Below are positions 31,623-39,913 of a DNA stretch of 64,000 nt, piece after piece. The stretch comes from Streptomyces sp. NRRL S-340 (GTDB taxonomy: Bacteria > Actinomycetota > Actinomycetes > Streptomycetales > Streptomycetaceae). Location: contig NZ_JOIY01000018.1 in NCBI RefSeq assembly GCF_000720185.1, forward strand, positions 65,456-129,455. Reading direction: 5' to 3'. The notes under the pieces were generated by a model that saw only the letters and a program-made list of their open reading frames with translations, did no database searches and was not told the DNA's origin. Position numbers and translations under genes: made by a program. Positions within the stretch are counted from its first letter, which is position 1. Each line of letters starts with the position of its first letter.

Positions 31623-32771
31623 ATGGCGTTCGGCTGGATCGACGAGCAGGCGGACGCGCGCCGCCGCGCCGGGCTCGTACGGACGCTGCGGACCCGCCCG
31701 GCCGACTCGCCCCTGCTGGACCTGGCGAGCAACGACTACCTGGGCCTGGCCCGCCACCGGGAGGTCACCGAGGCCGCGGCGGACGCGGCCCGCACCTGGG
31801 GCGGCGGCGCGACCGGCTCCCGCCTGGTCACCGGCACCACCGCACTCCACCGCGAACTGGAGTCGGAAATGGCGGAGTTCTGCGGTGCCGAGGCGGCCCT
31901 GGTCTTCTCCTCCGGGTACGCGGCCAACCTCGCCGCGGTCACCGCGCTCGCCCCGCACGGTTCGCTCGTCGTCTCGGACGCGGGCAACCACGCCTCGCTC
32001 ATCGACGGCTGCCGGCTGGCCCGCGCCACCACGCAGGTCGTCGCCCACGCGGACCCGGACGCCGTGCGCAAGGCGCTCGGCACGCACGCGGGTCAGGCCG
32101 TCCTCGTCTCCGACACGGTGTTCTCCGTGGACGGCGACGCGGCCCCGCTCGGCCGCCTCGCCGAGGTCTGCCGGGAACACGGCGCGGGCCTGGTCGCCGA
32201 CGACGCGCACGGTTTCGGCGTCCTCGGCGCCGGCGGCCGGGGAGCCCCCCACGCGGCCGGGCTCGCGGGCGCGGACGACGTGGTCGTCACCGTCACGCTG
32301 TCCAAGTCCCTGGGAAGCCAGGGCGGAGCGGTGCTCGGACCGGCCCGGGTGATCGACCATCTGCTCAACACGGCCCGGACCTTCATCTTCGACACCGGAC
32401 TCGCCCCCGCGGCTGCGGGCGCGGCCCTGGCCGCCCTGCGCCTGCTGCGCCGTGAACCGGAGCGCGCGGCGCGGGCGCGGGCGGTGGCGGCCGAACTGCA
32501 CGCGCGCCTGACCGCCGCCGGACTGCGGGCGGTGCGCCCGGACGCGGCGGTGGTCTCCGTGCGCGCGCCCTCCCCGGGGGACGCCGTGCGGTGGGCGGCC
32601 GACTGCCGTGCGGCGGGCCTGGCCGTGGGCTGTTTCCGTCCTCCTTCCGTGCCCGACGGCGTCTCACGGCTCAGGCTGACCGCCCGCGCGGACCTGTCCG
32701 CGGCGCAGATCGAACGTGCTGTACGAGTGATCGGGCAGACCCGGCCACGAGAGGGCGGGGCGCGACCGTGA
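31623..32771 (+). CDS. bioF: 8-amino-7-oxononanoate synthase
   Basis: A 382-residue BioF of the alpha-oxoamine synthase family. It joins pimeloyl-thioester and alanine with loss of CO2 to make KAPA, the first committed biotin step. [10 protein letters not shown] opens the fold, His123 in [11 protein letters not shown] stacks on PLP, Asp194 and His196 lie in [10 protein letters not shown], and the Schiff-base Lys228 is in [14 protein letters not shown] 31623 follows a strong CGGAGGAG site. It is divergent from bioB, so all four late biotin genes share one control region. bioC and bioH are not in this window. Confidence 0.97.
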   Translation: MAFGWIDEQADARRRAGLVRTLRTRPADSPLLDLASNDYLGLARHREVTEAAADAARTWGGGATGSRLVTGTTALHRELESEMAEFCGAEAALVFSSGYAANLAAVTALAPHGSLVVSDAGNHASLIDGCRLARATTQVVAHADPDAVRKALGTHAGQAVLVSDTVFSVDGDAAPLGRLAEVCREHGAGLVADDAHGFGVLGAGGRGAPHAAGLAGADDVVVTVTLSKSLGSQGGAVLGPARVIDHLLNTARTFIFDTGLAPAAAGAALAALRLLRREPERAARARAVAAELHARLTAAGLRAVRPDAAVVSVRAPSPGDAVRWAADCRAAGLAVGCFRPPSVPDGVSRLRLTARADLSAAQIERAVRVIGQTRPREGGARP

Positions 32772-32846
32772 GCCGGCGGGACACGGCCGTGCGCCGCCGG
32801 TGACGGCGGGGGTCCGGGACACGCCCGGGACGGTGCCGCGAGAACC

Positions 32847-33077
32847 TCAGAGGTGGCGCACCGCGGCCGTGAACCGCGTCCAGCTCCCCGGGGAGAAGAG
32901 CAGTGCGGGCCCGGCCGGGTTCTTGGAGTCGCGCACGGCGAGCAGTCCGGCGTACGGCGGCGCGGCCGGCCGGGCTGTCTCGACGCAGTTGTTCGCTCCC
33001 GTGCTGTAGCTGCTGCGCAGCCACCGCACGCCGGACAGACCGGTCGCGGAAGGTACGTGACGAGGCAGAGCGGACAT
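32847..33077 (-). CDS. DUF397 domain protein
   Basis: A 76-residue DUF397 protein with the typical core WLRSSYSTGANNCVETA, VAVRDSKNP-like LLAVRDSKNPAGP, and FSPGSWTRFTAAVR. These small acidic proteins are partners of XRE-DUF5753 regulators in Streptomyces. The ATG has AAGGAGG 4-5 nt upstream. It lies 45 nt downstream of the XRE gene and in the same direction, so the two form an operon. In known pairs the DUF397 protein binds and antagonises the regulator, which is an inference here. Confidence 0.92.
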   Translation of the reverse strand: MSALPRHVPSATGLSGVRWLRSSYSTGANNCVETARPAAPPYAGLLAVRDSKNPAGPALLFSPGSWTRFTAAVRHL

Positions 33078-33122
33078 GGTGCCTCCTTGACGTCCGACGA
33101 GGTGTGACCCGTTGGCGCGCCG

Positions 33123-33983
33123 TCACCTGCCCCGGTGCATCCCGGCGATGAAGGCCAACGAGTCCTCGATCGACAGCGCGTGGAACCGAAGGGTGTCGAA
33201 GGCCTCGGTGTAGGCCTCCAGGTCTTCTTTCCGCTCCAGATGGAGGCTACTCGTCAAGTGGTCAAGAACGACCACATCCAGATCAGAAGTGTTCTTAAAT
33301 GAGAAGATGACGAAAGGGCCGGTGAGGCCGATATGCGCCCCCGCGGCGAACGGCAGGACGCGCAGCGACACTTGGGGCAGCCGCGCGGCCTCCGACAGCC
33401 GCTCGAGCTGCCGTGCCATGATCTCGGGGCCGCCGACCTCCCGGCGCAGCACCGCCTCGTCCAGCACCGCCTCCAGTCTCAGCGGCGGGTCGCCGCGCAG
33501 CACGGCCTGGCGGGCCAGCCGTACCTCCACCAGCGCGTCCAGCCGGTCGTCGTCGAGCCCGTCCACGGCGGCCCGGGTCACCGCGCGGGCGTACTCCGGT
33601 GTCTGCAGCAGCCCCGGGACGACCGTCGTCTCCAGCGTGCGCATCGCGCTCGCCTGCGACTCCAGGCTGATGAAGTCCCGGTACGTCGGCGGCAGGACCC
33701 CGCGGTAGGCGTGCCACCAGTGGTGCCTGCCGTCACCGTCGTCGGAGCCGGCCAGCATCATCAGCAGGTCCCGCAGCTGGGCGTCGCGGACCGCGTACGC
33801 GTCCAGCAGTGACCGCACGTCGGCGGGTTTCACGCCACTGGCGCCCGTCTCGATCCGGCTCACCTTCGACTGGTGCCAGCCCAGGAGCCGGGCCGCCTCG
33901 CCACTGGTGAGACCCGCATCGCTGCGCAGCGCGCGCAGTTCGGCGCCGAGCTTGCGGCGGCGCACCGCGGGACCGTGCTGCAT
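33123..33983 (-). CDS. XRE-family regulator with DUF5753 domain (WhiJ-like)
   Basis: A 286-residue regulator. The helix-turn-helix is at about residues 14-70 (LTSGEAARLLGWHQSKVSRIETG) and the DUF5753 domain spans about 95-280 (YRDFISLESQASAMRTLETTVVPGLLQT). It belongs to the WhiJ-like group that tunes development and antibiotic production. A patch near 33225-33310, coding SFKNTSDLDVVVLDH, uses many A/T-ending codons and drops to roughly half G+C, unlike the rest of the gene. Together with the DUF397 gene and the divergent HATPase at 34203 it makes the classical triad. Confidence 0.94.
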   Translation of the reverse strand: MQHGPAVRRRKLGAELRALRSDAGLTSGEAARLLGWHQSKVSRIETGASGVKPADVRSLLDAYAVRDAQLRDLLMMLAGSDDGDGRHHWWHAYRGVLPPTYRDFISLESQASAMRTLETTVVPGLLQTPEYARAVTRAAVDGLDDDRLDALVEVRLARQAVLRGDPPLRLEAVLDEAVLRREVGGPEIMARQLERLSEAARLPQVSLRVLPFAAGAHIGLTGPFVIFSFKNTSDLDVVVLDHLTSSLHLERKEDLEAYTEAFDTLRFHALSIEDSLAFIAGMHRGR

Positions 33984-34202
33984 GGAACCGGCTCCTCACT
34001 TCTTCCCGGACGGGCGTCACATGCGGTCTGCCGTCGCGGAGTTCACCGCTTCGAGGGACAGATATATGCACATCTTGGCGGATCGCCGCCCGTGACCCGC
34101 CCGGCGGTGGCACTCTGACGGCGAAGCACCAGTCCGGGACCGTACTGGAAACCATCCGCTCCGTGTCCGACCGCGGTCCCGCGGGAAAGGGACGACGTCG
34201 CC

Positions 34203-34661
34203 ATGGCAGACCACCTGGAAGCATCCGTCACCCTGCCGAGCGATCCCGCCTCGGTGGCGGCCGCCCGTACCTACGCGGTCGGCACGCTGGCGGAGTGGGG
34301 ACTGCCGTCGGACACGGACACCGCCGACACCGTGCGGCTCATCGTCTCGGAACTGGCCACCAACGCGGTACAGCACACCCTCGGCCAGTCGCCCACCTTC
34401 AGGGTGGATCTCGTCCTGGACCGCCACGAACAGCTGCGCATCGGGGTCACCGACAGCCACCCGCGGTTCCCCAGACGCCTGCCGGCCGCCGTCCAGCAGG
34501 ACAACGGCCGGGGCATGGTGATCATCCGTTGGCTCACCGCCGAGTGCGGCGGCAGGGTGACCGTGCGGCCCACCCGCGAGGGCGGCAAGACGGTCGGCGT
34601 GGACCTGCCGTGGCCGGTGCACACCCACCCGGTCACGGCACCGGGCCTGCGCCAGTCCTAG
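34203..34661 (+). CDS. HATPase_c anti-sigma-like kinase (ATP-binding regulator)
   Basis: A 152-residue GHKL-type ATPase similar to the RsbW/SpoIIAB group and to the third member of WhiJ-like clusters. The N box is LIVSELATNAVQHT, the G1 motif is GVTDSHPRFP with Asp, and the G2-like motif is DNGRGMVIIRWL. No membrane segment or sensor domain is present, so it should bind a soluble partner such as a sigma factor or the neighbouring XRE protein. Start ATG 34203 has GGGAAAGGG upstream. It is divergent from the XRE gene with 219 nt between, where AT-rich GATATATGCA near 34071 may mark promoters. Confidence 0.9.
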   Translation: MADHLEASVTLPSDPASVAAARTYAVGTLAEWGLPSDTDTADTVRLIVSELATNAVQHTLGQSPTFRVDLVLDRHEQLRIGVTDSHPRFPRRLPAAVQQDNGRGMVIIRWLTAECGGRVTVRPTREGGKTVGVDLPWPVHTHPVTAPGLRQS

Positions 34662-34726
34662 GCCGCCTGCCGGAGCCCTGGGCCCCGTCCTCTCACGCGC
34701 GGCACGGCCGCCGCGGCGGTGTACTC

Positions 34727-34769
34727 GGCCGTCGGCCGTCGGCCGTCAGCCGTCGGCCGTCAGGCCGTC
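34727..34769. repeat. 7-bp tandem repeat, six copies
   Basis: GGCCGTC is repeated six times with one substitution and one inserted base, in the gap after the HATPase gene. Confidence 0.85.
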
Positions 34770-34817
34770 CGCGCCGCGTTCGCGCCCGTGGGCGGGGCCC
34801 GTCGGGCGTGTGCGCCG

Positions 34818-34863
34818 CCCGGGGGTGCCGACGGCGCTCCGCGGCGCTGCCGGCACCCCCGGG
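34818..34863. terminator. terminator between convergent HATPase and NlpC/P60 genes
   Basis: A perfect 13-bp stem (CCCGGGGGTGCCG with its complement) closes a 20-nt loop directly after the NlpC/P60 stop. It can serve both converging genes. Confidence 0.65.
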
Positions 34864-34867
34864 CGCG

Positions 34868-35341
34868 TCAGCTGACCCGGCCGTACCAGACGCTCCTCGT
34901 CCAGATCTTCTCCAGCTTCACCACGTCCCCGGTCTTCGGCGCGTGCCAGATCTTGCCCGAGCCGGCGTAGATGCCGACGTGGTAGACGTACGACCCCGAG
35001 TGGAAGAACACCAGGTCCCCGGCCCGGCGGCTCTTCGAGGAGATGTGCCGCGACTTGTTGTACTGCTGCGCGGCCGTGCGGGGCAGCTTCTTGCCCGCCC
35101 TCTTGAAGGAGTACAGCGTGAGCCCGGAGCAGTCGAACCTGCGGGGGCCCGTGGCCCCCCACTGGTAGGGGGAGCCCTTCTTGGACGCCGCGATCTGCAG
35201 GGCCTTCGTCGCCATGGTCGCGGCCGAGGCGTCGGAGGCGACGCCGGGCACCACGATCGAGCCGCCGACGGCGGCGAGGGTCAGGGCCGAGGCCGTGCCG
35301 GCCCTGGCCATGAGCGACGGGACACGATTGAGCGCAGTCAT
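34868..35341 (-). CDS. secreted NlpC/P60 cell-wall hydrolase
   Basis: A 157-residue single-domain NlpC/P60 peptidase for peptidoglycan peptides. A signal peptide covers about residues 1-41, cut after ASA. The catalytic triad is Cys71 in RRFDCSGLTLYSF, His121 in YVYHVGIYAG and His133 in KIWHAPKTGD. It has no wall-binding domain. ATG 35341 has AAGGG 7 nt upstream. A ydaO-type c-di-AMP riboswitch lies in its leader, as found for several Streptomyces wall hydrolases and rpf genes, so expression should fall or rise with c-di-AMP. It likely acts in germination or growth. Confidence 0.93.
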   Translation of the reverse strand: MTALNRVPSLMARAGTASALTLAAVGGSIVVPGVASDASAATMATKALQIAASKKGSPYQWGATGPRRFDCSGLTLYSFKRAGKKLPRTAAQQYNKSRHISSKSRRAGDLVFFHSGSYVYHVGIYAGSGKIWHAPKTGDVVKLEKIWTRSVWYGRVS

Positions 35342-35354
35342 GCGCAACCCTTCG

Positions 35355-35508
35355 TCAGCCGCCTGTGAAGGATGACCTGTCGGATTCGGGCTGGCGAAGT
35401 AGCCCGGCCGCGCGGCGCGCGGCTTCACCCCAAGGGCAGCTCGGTCCGGCCATGGCGTGACCGTTCCGGCGACCCGTCGTGCTTGGGTCCTCCACTCCTG
35501 CCGATCCA
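35355..35508 (-). promoter_or_regulatory. ydaO-type (c-di-AMP) riboswitch
   Basis: On the minus strand, 5' to 3', the leader contains GGAGTGGAGGACCCAAGC (about 35497-35481), then GGGGTGAAGCC (35431-35421), then GGGCTACTTCGCC (about 35404-35392) and CCCGAATCCGACAGGTCA (about 35390-35373). These match, in order and spacing, the conserved blocks of the ydaO-yuaA element (GGGGGACCCA, GGGGTGAA, GGGCAACTTC, CCCGAACCCGACAGCTCACC). In this genus such elements precede wall-hydrolase genes, as here. The outer limits are approximate. Confidence 0.88.
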
Positions 35509-35973
35509 CTCCTGTCGACCGGTCATCCGGGCGGCGGCAGGACTCGGCGTCCGCCCGGACCGCCCCGCCGTTGTGGCGGGGGCTTGTCGTCAGACAGGGA
35601 TCTTCACCTATGGATGTCCGAAAATCCCAACGGAACCGGAGGTTTGTGTTGTTACTCACCGCTCGCCCGTTCGGGTGGACACCCCTGCGCTCGAACGGCT
35701 GTCCCCTCCTCGGGCGAGCCCCGGACCAGCAGCGGAAGAATCCGTTCCGCCATCCGGGCAGACGCGCCGCGCAACCCGAACGGCCCTGGAAGACCGATGT
35801 TTTCCTACGCCGAAAGGCGGTACGTCATTTGGACCGTTTCGGCCCCGCCGCCGCAGCTGCGGGGCCGGCCCGCGGCGCCGGGAAGCCCGTGCCGGCGCTC
35901 CGGTCGTGCGCGCGGCCCTCATGGAGCAAGCTGGAGTCGGAACTGTGGCCGCTCGACGACCCAGGGGATCTCC
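35509..35973. other. 465-nt gap between the riboswitch and the ANTAR gene
   Basis: No gene is supported. The part near 35590-35660 is relatively AT-rich and should hold the riboswitch promoter on the minus strand. A hairpin with arms CCGCCCCGCC and GGCGGGG lies at about 35561-35582. A sigma-B-like pair for the plus strand is noted separately at 35799-35823. Confidence 0.6.
35799..35823 (+). promoter_or_regulatory. possible sigma-B-type promoter for the ANTAR gene
   Basis: GTTT (35799-35802) and CGGTAC (35818-35823) are 15 nt apart; the Streptomyces sigma-B consensus is GNNT followed after 14-16 nt by GGGTAC/T, so one base differs. The start codon is 150 nt downstream. Confidence 0.3.
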
Positions 35974-36333
35974 ATGGCGTTCTTCGCGATGTCCAGGCGG
36001 CATCCGCTCCAGCCGCTGTCCGTCACCGACCTGGTGGCGGAGCACGAGCGGCTGCACGAGGAGAACGAGCAGCTGCAGCGCGCCCTCACCTCGCACGCCG
36101 TCATCGACCAGGCCATCGGGGCCCTGGTGGCCGTCGGGCGCGTCCCCCCGAAGAGCGCCTGGCGGGTCCTGCGCGAGGTCTCGCAGCGCACGAACACGAA
36201 AGTGCGTACGGTCGCCGAGCACATCCTGAAGTTCGCCCAGGGCGGCGCCCTGTCCGGCACCGAACTGGAGGAGCTGAGACGGGCGCTCGACCGGCACGCC
36301 GCGCGCGGGTCTGCGCGCCGCTGCGCGCCCTGA
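35974..36333 (+). CDS. solo ANTAR-domain RNA-binding protein
   Basis: A 119-residue protein. Residues about 18-40 are a short coiled coil (VAEHERLHEENEQLQRAL) and residues about 41-100 form the ANTAR domain: HAVIDQAIGALVAVGRVPPKSAWRVLREVSQRTNTKVRTVAEHIL. ANTAR proteins bind paired RNA hairpins and act as antiterminators, usually fused to GAF, PAS or receiver domains. Here the sensory domain is missing, as in other short Streptomyces homologues. ATG 35974 follows AGGGG by 7 nt. The partner RNA and any protein partner are unknown. Confidence 0.85.
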   Translation: MAFFAMSRRHPLQPLSVTDLVAEHERLHEENEQLQRALTSHAVIDQAIGALVAVGRVPPKSAWRVLREVSQRTNTKVRTVAEHILKFAQGGALSGTELEELRRALDRHAARGSARRCAP

Positions 36334-36724
36334 GCGCCCCCCGGAAGCGCCCCTGAGCTGCTCCCGGACCGGCCTCCTGCCCGCCCGGCCTCCTGCCCGC
36401 CCGGCATCCCGGCCCTCCGTCCCGCCGGCCCTGCGGCCGGCCGGTCCTCGGCCCGCGCCCCCGTCGGCCGGCCCCGGATCCCGCGGCCCCGCCCCTGGAG
36501 GCACCAGAGCCGCCTCCGGACCCCGCGACGCGACCCTGGCCATACCGCCGCCCCGGTCCCGATCGCCCGGCCGCGGCTGAGTCCCCCGCCCGTCTCCGCT
36601 GAGCGGAACACCGTACGCCGGTTATCGGATTGGCAAAGAAGGTCAACGACCCCTGTTCTCAGGCGCCTCACAGCCGGAAGGATCCCCCGTACCCAATTCG
36701 CAACGATGTACGGGGAGGTCCCAC
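36334..36724. other. 391-nt gap before the tripeptidyl aminopeptidase gene
   Basis: No gene is supported. A 16-bp tandem repeat lies at 36371-36402. The AT-richer part near 36615-36650 (GGTTATCGGATTGGCAAAG) is the probable promoter area. CCGTAC (36687-36692) and GTACGG (36708-36713) form a 6-bp hairpin just before the ribosome site. Confidence 0.5.
36371..36402. repeat. 16-bp tandem repeat, two copies
   Basis: GGCCTCCTGCCCGCCC occurs twice head to tail; a related third unit follows in degraded form. Confidence 0.85.
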
Positions 36725-38323
36725 TTGAGGGCTATGAGACCGAAGAACCGCGCTGTGGCGCTCGGTTCGGCCGGTGCGCTGGTCACGGCGACCCTGATAG
36801 CCGGCGCCGTGGCGGCCCCCGCGGCCAGCGCGGACAGCCGTCACGGCCAGGACCGCGAGGCCCGCGGCGCGGCCGTCGCCGCGGACCGCGCCGCCAGGGC
36901 CGGCATCGACTGGCAGGACTGCCCCGCCGACTGGGGGCTCGCCAAGCCGATCCAGTGCGGCTACGTCTCGGTTCCGCTCGACTACGCCCACCCGTACGGC
37001 AAGCAGATCAAGCTCGCCGTCGACCGGATCGGCAACACCGGCACCAAGGGCGAGCGCCAGGGCGCCCTCATCTACAACCCGGGTGGTCCGGGCGGCTCCG
37101 GCCTGCGCTTCCCGGCCCGGGTCACCTCCAAGAACCCCGTCTGGGCCAACGTGGCGAAGGCCTACGACTTCGTCGGTTTCGACCCGCGCGGCGTCGGCCG
37201 CTCCACGCCCATCTCCTGCGCGGACCCGCAGGAGTACGTCAAGGCGCCCAAGCCGGACCCGGTGCCCGACTCCGAGGCCGACAAGCTGGCCCAGCGCAAG
37301 CTGGCCCGTGAGTACGCCGAAGGCTGCTACGAGCGCACCGGCCGCGTGATGCTCGAGCAGATGACCACGCCGAACACCGCCCGCGACCTGGACGTCATCC
37401 GCGCCGCGCTCGGCGAGAAGAAGATCAACTACCTGGGTGTCTCCTACGGCACCTACCTCGGCGCCGTCTACGGCACGCTGTTCCCCGGCCACGTGCGCCG
37501 GATGCTCGTCGACAGCGTCGTCAACCCGGCCCGGGAGAACATCTGGTACGAGGCCAACCTCAACCAGGACATCGCCTTCGAGGGCCGCTGGAAGGACTGG
37601 CAGGACTGGGTCGCCAAGAACGACGCCAGCTTCCACCTGGGCACCACCCGGGACGCCGTCCAGGCCAAGTGGCTCCAGCTGCGCGCCACCGCGAAGAAGA
37701 ACCCGATCGGCGGGGTCGTCGGCCCGGCCGAGCTGCTCGGCTTCTTCCAGACCGCCCCCTACTACGACTCCTCCTGGGTGCCGGTGGCCACGGCGTTCAG
37801 CAAGTACTTCGCCGGTGACCCCCAGCCGCTGATCGACGCCGCCGCCCCCGACATGTCGGACACCGCGGGCAACATCTCCACGGAGAACGGCAACGCGGTG
37901 TACACCGCGGTCGAGTGCGCCGACGCCAAGTGGCCCACCAGCTGGCACAAGTGGGACCGGGACAACACCCGGCTCAACGCGAAGTACCCGTTCCTGACCT
38001 GGTCCAACGCCTGGATGAACCTGCCGTGCGCCACCTGGCCGGTCAAGCAGCGGACCCCGCTGGACGTCAAGACCGGCAAGGGGCTGCCGCCGGTCCTGAT
38101 CGTGCAGTCCACGCGCGACGCCGCCACCCCGTACCCGGGCGCCGTCGAGCTGCACCAGCGCTTCAAGGGTTCGCGCCTGATCACCGAGAAGGACGCGGGC
38201 TCCCACGGTGTGACCGGCCTGGTCAACCCGTGCATCAACAGCCGGGTGGACGCCTACCTGCTCACCGGCGAGGTGGACGGGGCGGACGTGACCTGCGGTC
38301 CGCACGCGACGCCGAAGCCCTAG
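36725..38323 (+). CDS. tap: secreted S33-family tripeptidyl aminopeptidase
   Basis: A 532-residue secreted serine peptidase of the Tap/SlpD/SlpE group, which removes N-terminal tripeptides from proteins and proprotein remnants. A signal peptide covers about residues 1-36 (ALVTATLIAGAVAAPAASA). The oxyanion region is YNPGGPGGSG, the nucleophile Ser240 is in GVSYGTYLG, the Asp is in VQSTRDAATP near 455 and the His is in GSHGVTG near 495. TTG 36725 is chosen because GGGGAGG lies 7-8 nt upstream; ATG 36734 is an alternative. A strong terminator follows, so it is monocistronic. Confidence 0.92.
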   Translation: MRAMRPKNRAVALGSAGALVTATLIAGAVAAPAASADSRHGQDREARGAAVAADRAARAGIDWQDCPADWGLAKPIQCGYVSVPLDYAHPYGKQIKLAVDRIGNTGTKGERQGALIYNPGGPGGSGLRFPARVTSKNPVWANVAKAYDFVGFDPRGVGRSTPISCADPQEYVKAPKPDPVPDSEADKLAQRKLAREYAEGCYERTGRVMLEQMTTPNTARDLDVIRAALGEKKINYLGVSYGTYLGAVYGTLFPGHVRRMLVDSVVNPARENIWYEANLNQDIAFEGRWKDWQDWVAKNDASFHLGTTRDAVQAKWLQLRATAKKNPIGGVVGPAELLGFFQTAPYYDSSWVPVATAFSKYFAGDPQPLIDAAAPDMSDTAGNISTENGNAVYTAVECADAKWPTSWHKWDRDNTRLNAKYPFLTWSNAWMNLPCATWPVKQRTPLDVKTGKGLPPVLIVQSTRDAATPYPGAVELHQRFKGSRLITEKDAGSHGVTGLVNPCINSRVDAYLLTGEVDGADVTCGPHATPKP

Positions 38324-38342
38324 GGACCCGGCACACGAGGTG

Positions 38343-38371
38343 AGGGGCGGCCGGATCTCCCGGCCGCCCCT
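38343..38371 (+). terminator. terminator after the tripeptidyl aminopeptidase gene
   Basis: A perfect 12-bp stem (AGGGGCGGCCGG and CCGGCCGCCCCT) with a 5-nt loop starts 19 nt after the stop codon. CCCCTTCGCCGTGCCGC directly after it is repeated at about 38422, giving a second weaker hairpin. Confidence 0.75.
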
Positions 38372-38445
38372 TCGCCGTGCCGCAGCCGCCGGCCGTCCCT
38401 TCGCCGTACGGCGGCACCGCCGCCCCTTCGCCGTGCCGCCGCCGG

Positions 38446-39171
38446 TCAGGTCAGCGGCGCCCGCGGGAACCTGCGGTCCCGGCCGCCCTGTGCCGCGCTC
38501 TGCTCGGCCTTGGCGTCGGCCGCGTACCGGTCCACGTACTCCTGCCCGGACAGCGACAGGATGGCGTACATGATCTCGTCGGTGACGGCGCGCAGGACCG
38601 CCTTCTCCCCCTCCATGCCGGCGTAGCGGGAGAAGTCGAGCGGCTCGCCGAAGCGGATCACGACGGGGTGGACGCGCGGGACGACCCGGCCGGGCGGCTG
38701 GGCCTCGAACGTGCCGATCATCGCGCACGGGACCACCGGCACCCCCGCCTCGAGCGCCATCACCGCGACGCCCACCTTGCCCTTGTACAGGCGGCCGTCG
38801 TGCGACCGGGTGCCCTCCGGGTAGATGCCGAGGAGTTCGCCCCTGCGGAGCACCCCGAGGCCCTCCCGGACGGCGGCCCGGCCCGCTTCCCTGCCCGACC
38901 GGTCGACCGGGATCTGCCCGGCGCTGCGGAAGAAGGCGGCGGTGAGCCGTCCCTTGAGGCCGGGACCGGTGAAGTACTCGGCCTTGGCCAGGAAGGTGAT
39001 GCGCCGCCGGAGCACCGCCGGCATCAGGAAGTGGTCCGAGAACGACAGGTGATTGCCCGCCACGATGGCGGGACCGGACCGGGGCACGTGCTCCAGTCCT
39101 TCGATGCGCGGCCGGAAGAACAGCCTCAGCAGCGGGCCCAGCAGCACGTGTTTCAGCAGGTGGTAGAACAC
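38446..39171 (-). CDS. 1-acyl-sn-glycerol-3-phosphate acyltransferase (PlsC family)
   Basis: A 241-residue lysophosphatidic-acid-type acyltransferase, acting at the inner face of the membrane. The HX4D motif is His41 to Asp46 in GNHLSFSDH, block III is GIYPEGTRSHDGRLYKGKVG, and block IV is VPVVPCAMIGT. A hydrophobic N-terminus (LLKHVLLGPLLRLFF) probably anchors it. GTG 39171 has GAGGGG 6 nt upstream. Streptomyces carry several paralogues, so the acceptor may be another lysolipid. It is divergent from the PadR gene across 126 nt. Confidence 0.92.
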   Translation of the reverse strand: MFYHLLKHVLLGPLLRLFFRPRIEGLEHVPRSGPAIVAGNHLSFSDHFLMPAVLRRRITFLAKAEYFTGPGLKGRLTAAFFRSAGQIPVDRSGREAGRAAVREGLGVLRRGELLGIYPEGTRSHDGRLYKGKVGVAVMALEAGVPVVPCAMIGTFEAQPPGRVVPRVHPVVIRFGEPLDFSRYAGMEGEKAVLRAVTDEIMYAILSLSGQEYVDRYAADAKAEQSAAQGGRDRRFPRAPLT

Positions 39172-39285
39172 GACTCGCCCCTCACTCCGGTGTCTTGTAC
39201 AGCCATGCCCCCTCCGTTTCCCGCCGACTCCTCGCCCGCCCCGACCGCCCTCCCATCACGGTCCCGCCGCCCGCGAGCGGGGCGG

Positions 39286-39291
39286 TAGCGT
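39286..39291 (+). promoter_or_regulatory. -10 of a leaderless promoter (PadR gene)
   Basis: TAGCGT is followed by 6 nt (CGCCCC) and ATG 39298, the same arrangement as at 26506. Confidence 0.5.
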
Positions 39292-39297
39292 CGCCCC

Positions 39298-39837
39298 ATG
39301 GCTGACGTGCGGTTGACGACCTCCTCCTTCCTCGTGCTCGGGATCATCGACGAACTGGGCGAGGCCAGTGCCTACGACGTCAAGGTGCAGGCGGCGCGGA
39401 CGGTGGCGCCGTTCTGGTCGGTGCCGCACGCGCAGGTGTACGCGCAGTGCGACCGTCTGCTGGAGGCGGGGCTGCTGGAGCAGGTACGGCAGGAGAGCGG
39501 GCGCAACCGCAGGGTGCTCGCCCTGACCGAGCACGGCCGCACCGCCCTGCGGGAGTGGCTCGGCGACCCGGAGTTCGAACCGGTGGAGGCCAGGGAGCGC
39601 GGCATCCTCAAGCTGTGGTTCGGGGCGCGGCCGCGGGTGCTGGCCCCGGTCCAGCTGGACGAGCACCGGCGCACCCTGCGCTCGTACGCCGAACTCGCCG
39701 AGGAAGTGGGCGAGTTGCTGGCGCCGGGGCAGCGGGAGGCGCTGGAGTTCGGCATCCGCTACGAGCAGATGATGGTCGACTTCTGGACCTGGGTGCGCGG
39801 CCGTGAGGAACTGCGCGGACCGGCCGAGGATTCCTGA
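39298..39837 (+). CDS. PadR-family transcriptional regulator
   Basis: A 179-residue PadR regulator with the long C-terminal (Vir_act_alpha) helical domain. The winged helix is at about residues 8-80: LTTSSFLVLGIIDELGEASAYDV, VPHAQVYAQCDRLLEAGLLE and RRVLALTEHGRTAL. The last 80 residues are helical and dimerise. The mRNA is probably leaderless. It is followed by a DUF2306-type membrane protein, with overlapping palindromes between the two at 39887-39913 that could be its operator. The ligand is unknown; phenolic acids are typical for some relatives. Confidence 0.93.
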   Translation: MADVRLTTSSFLVLGIIDELGEASAYDVKVQAARTVAPFWSVPHAQVYAQCDRLLEAGLLEQVRQESGRNRRVLALTEHGRTALREWLGDPEFEPVEARERGILKLWFGARPRVLAPVQLDEHRRTLRSYAELAEEVGELLAPGQREALEFGIRYEQMMVDFWTWVRGREELRGPAEDS

Positions 39838-39886
39838 CCGCGACGGACCGTTGCCCCGGGCGGTGGCCCGCTCTACCGTGTCAATG

Positions 39887-39913
39887 GTCCAGCCTGGACA
39901 GTCCAATCCGGAC
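39887..39913. promoter_or_regulatory. chain of overlapping palindromes
   Basis: GTCCAGCCTGGAC (39887-39899) and TGGACAGTCCA (39895-39905) are perfect inverted repeats that share bases, and GTCC (39901) pairs with GGAC (39910). The chain lies between the PadR gene and the membrane-protein start at 39976. Confidence 0.5.

Noticed and set aside
31476..32501. A long upstream extension of bioB into the bioF gene
   Set aside because: It is antisense to bioF and far longer than any biotin synthase; ATG 31475 gives the standard N-terminus.
38446..39171. The PlsC-like gene as part of a PadR operon
   Set aside because: It is divergent from padR and has its own ribosome site; there is no shared operon, only a shared gap.
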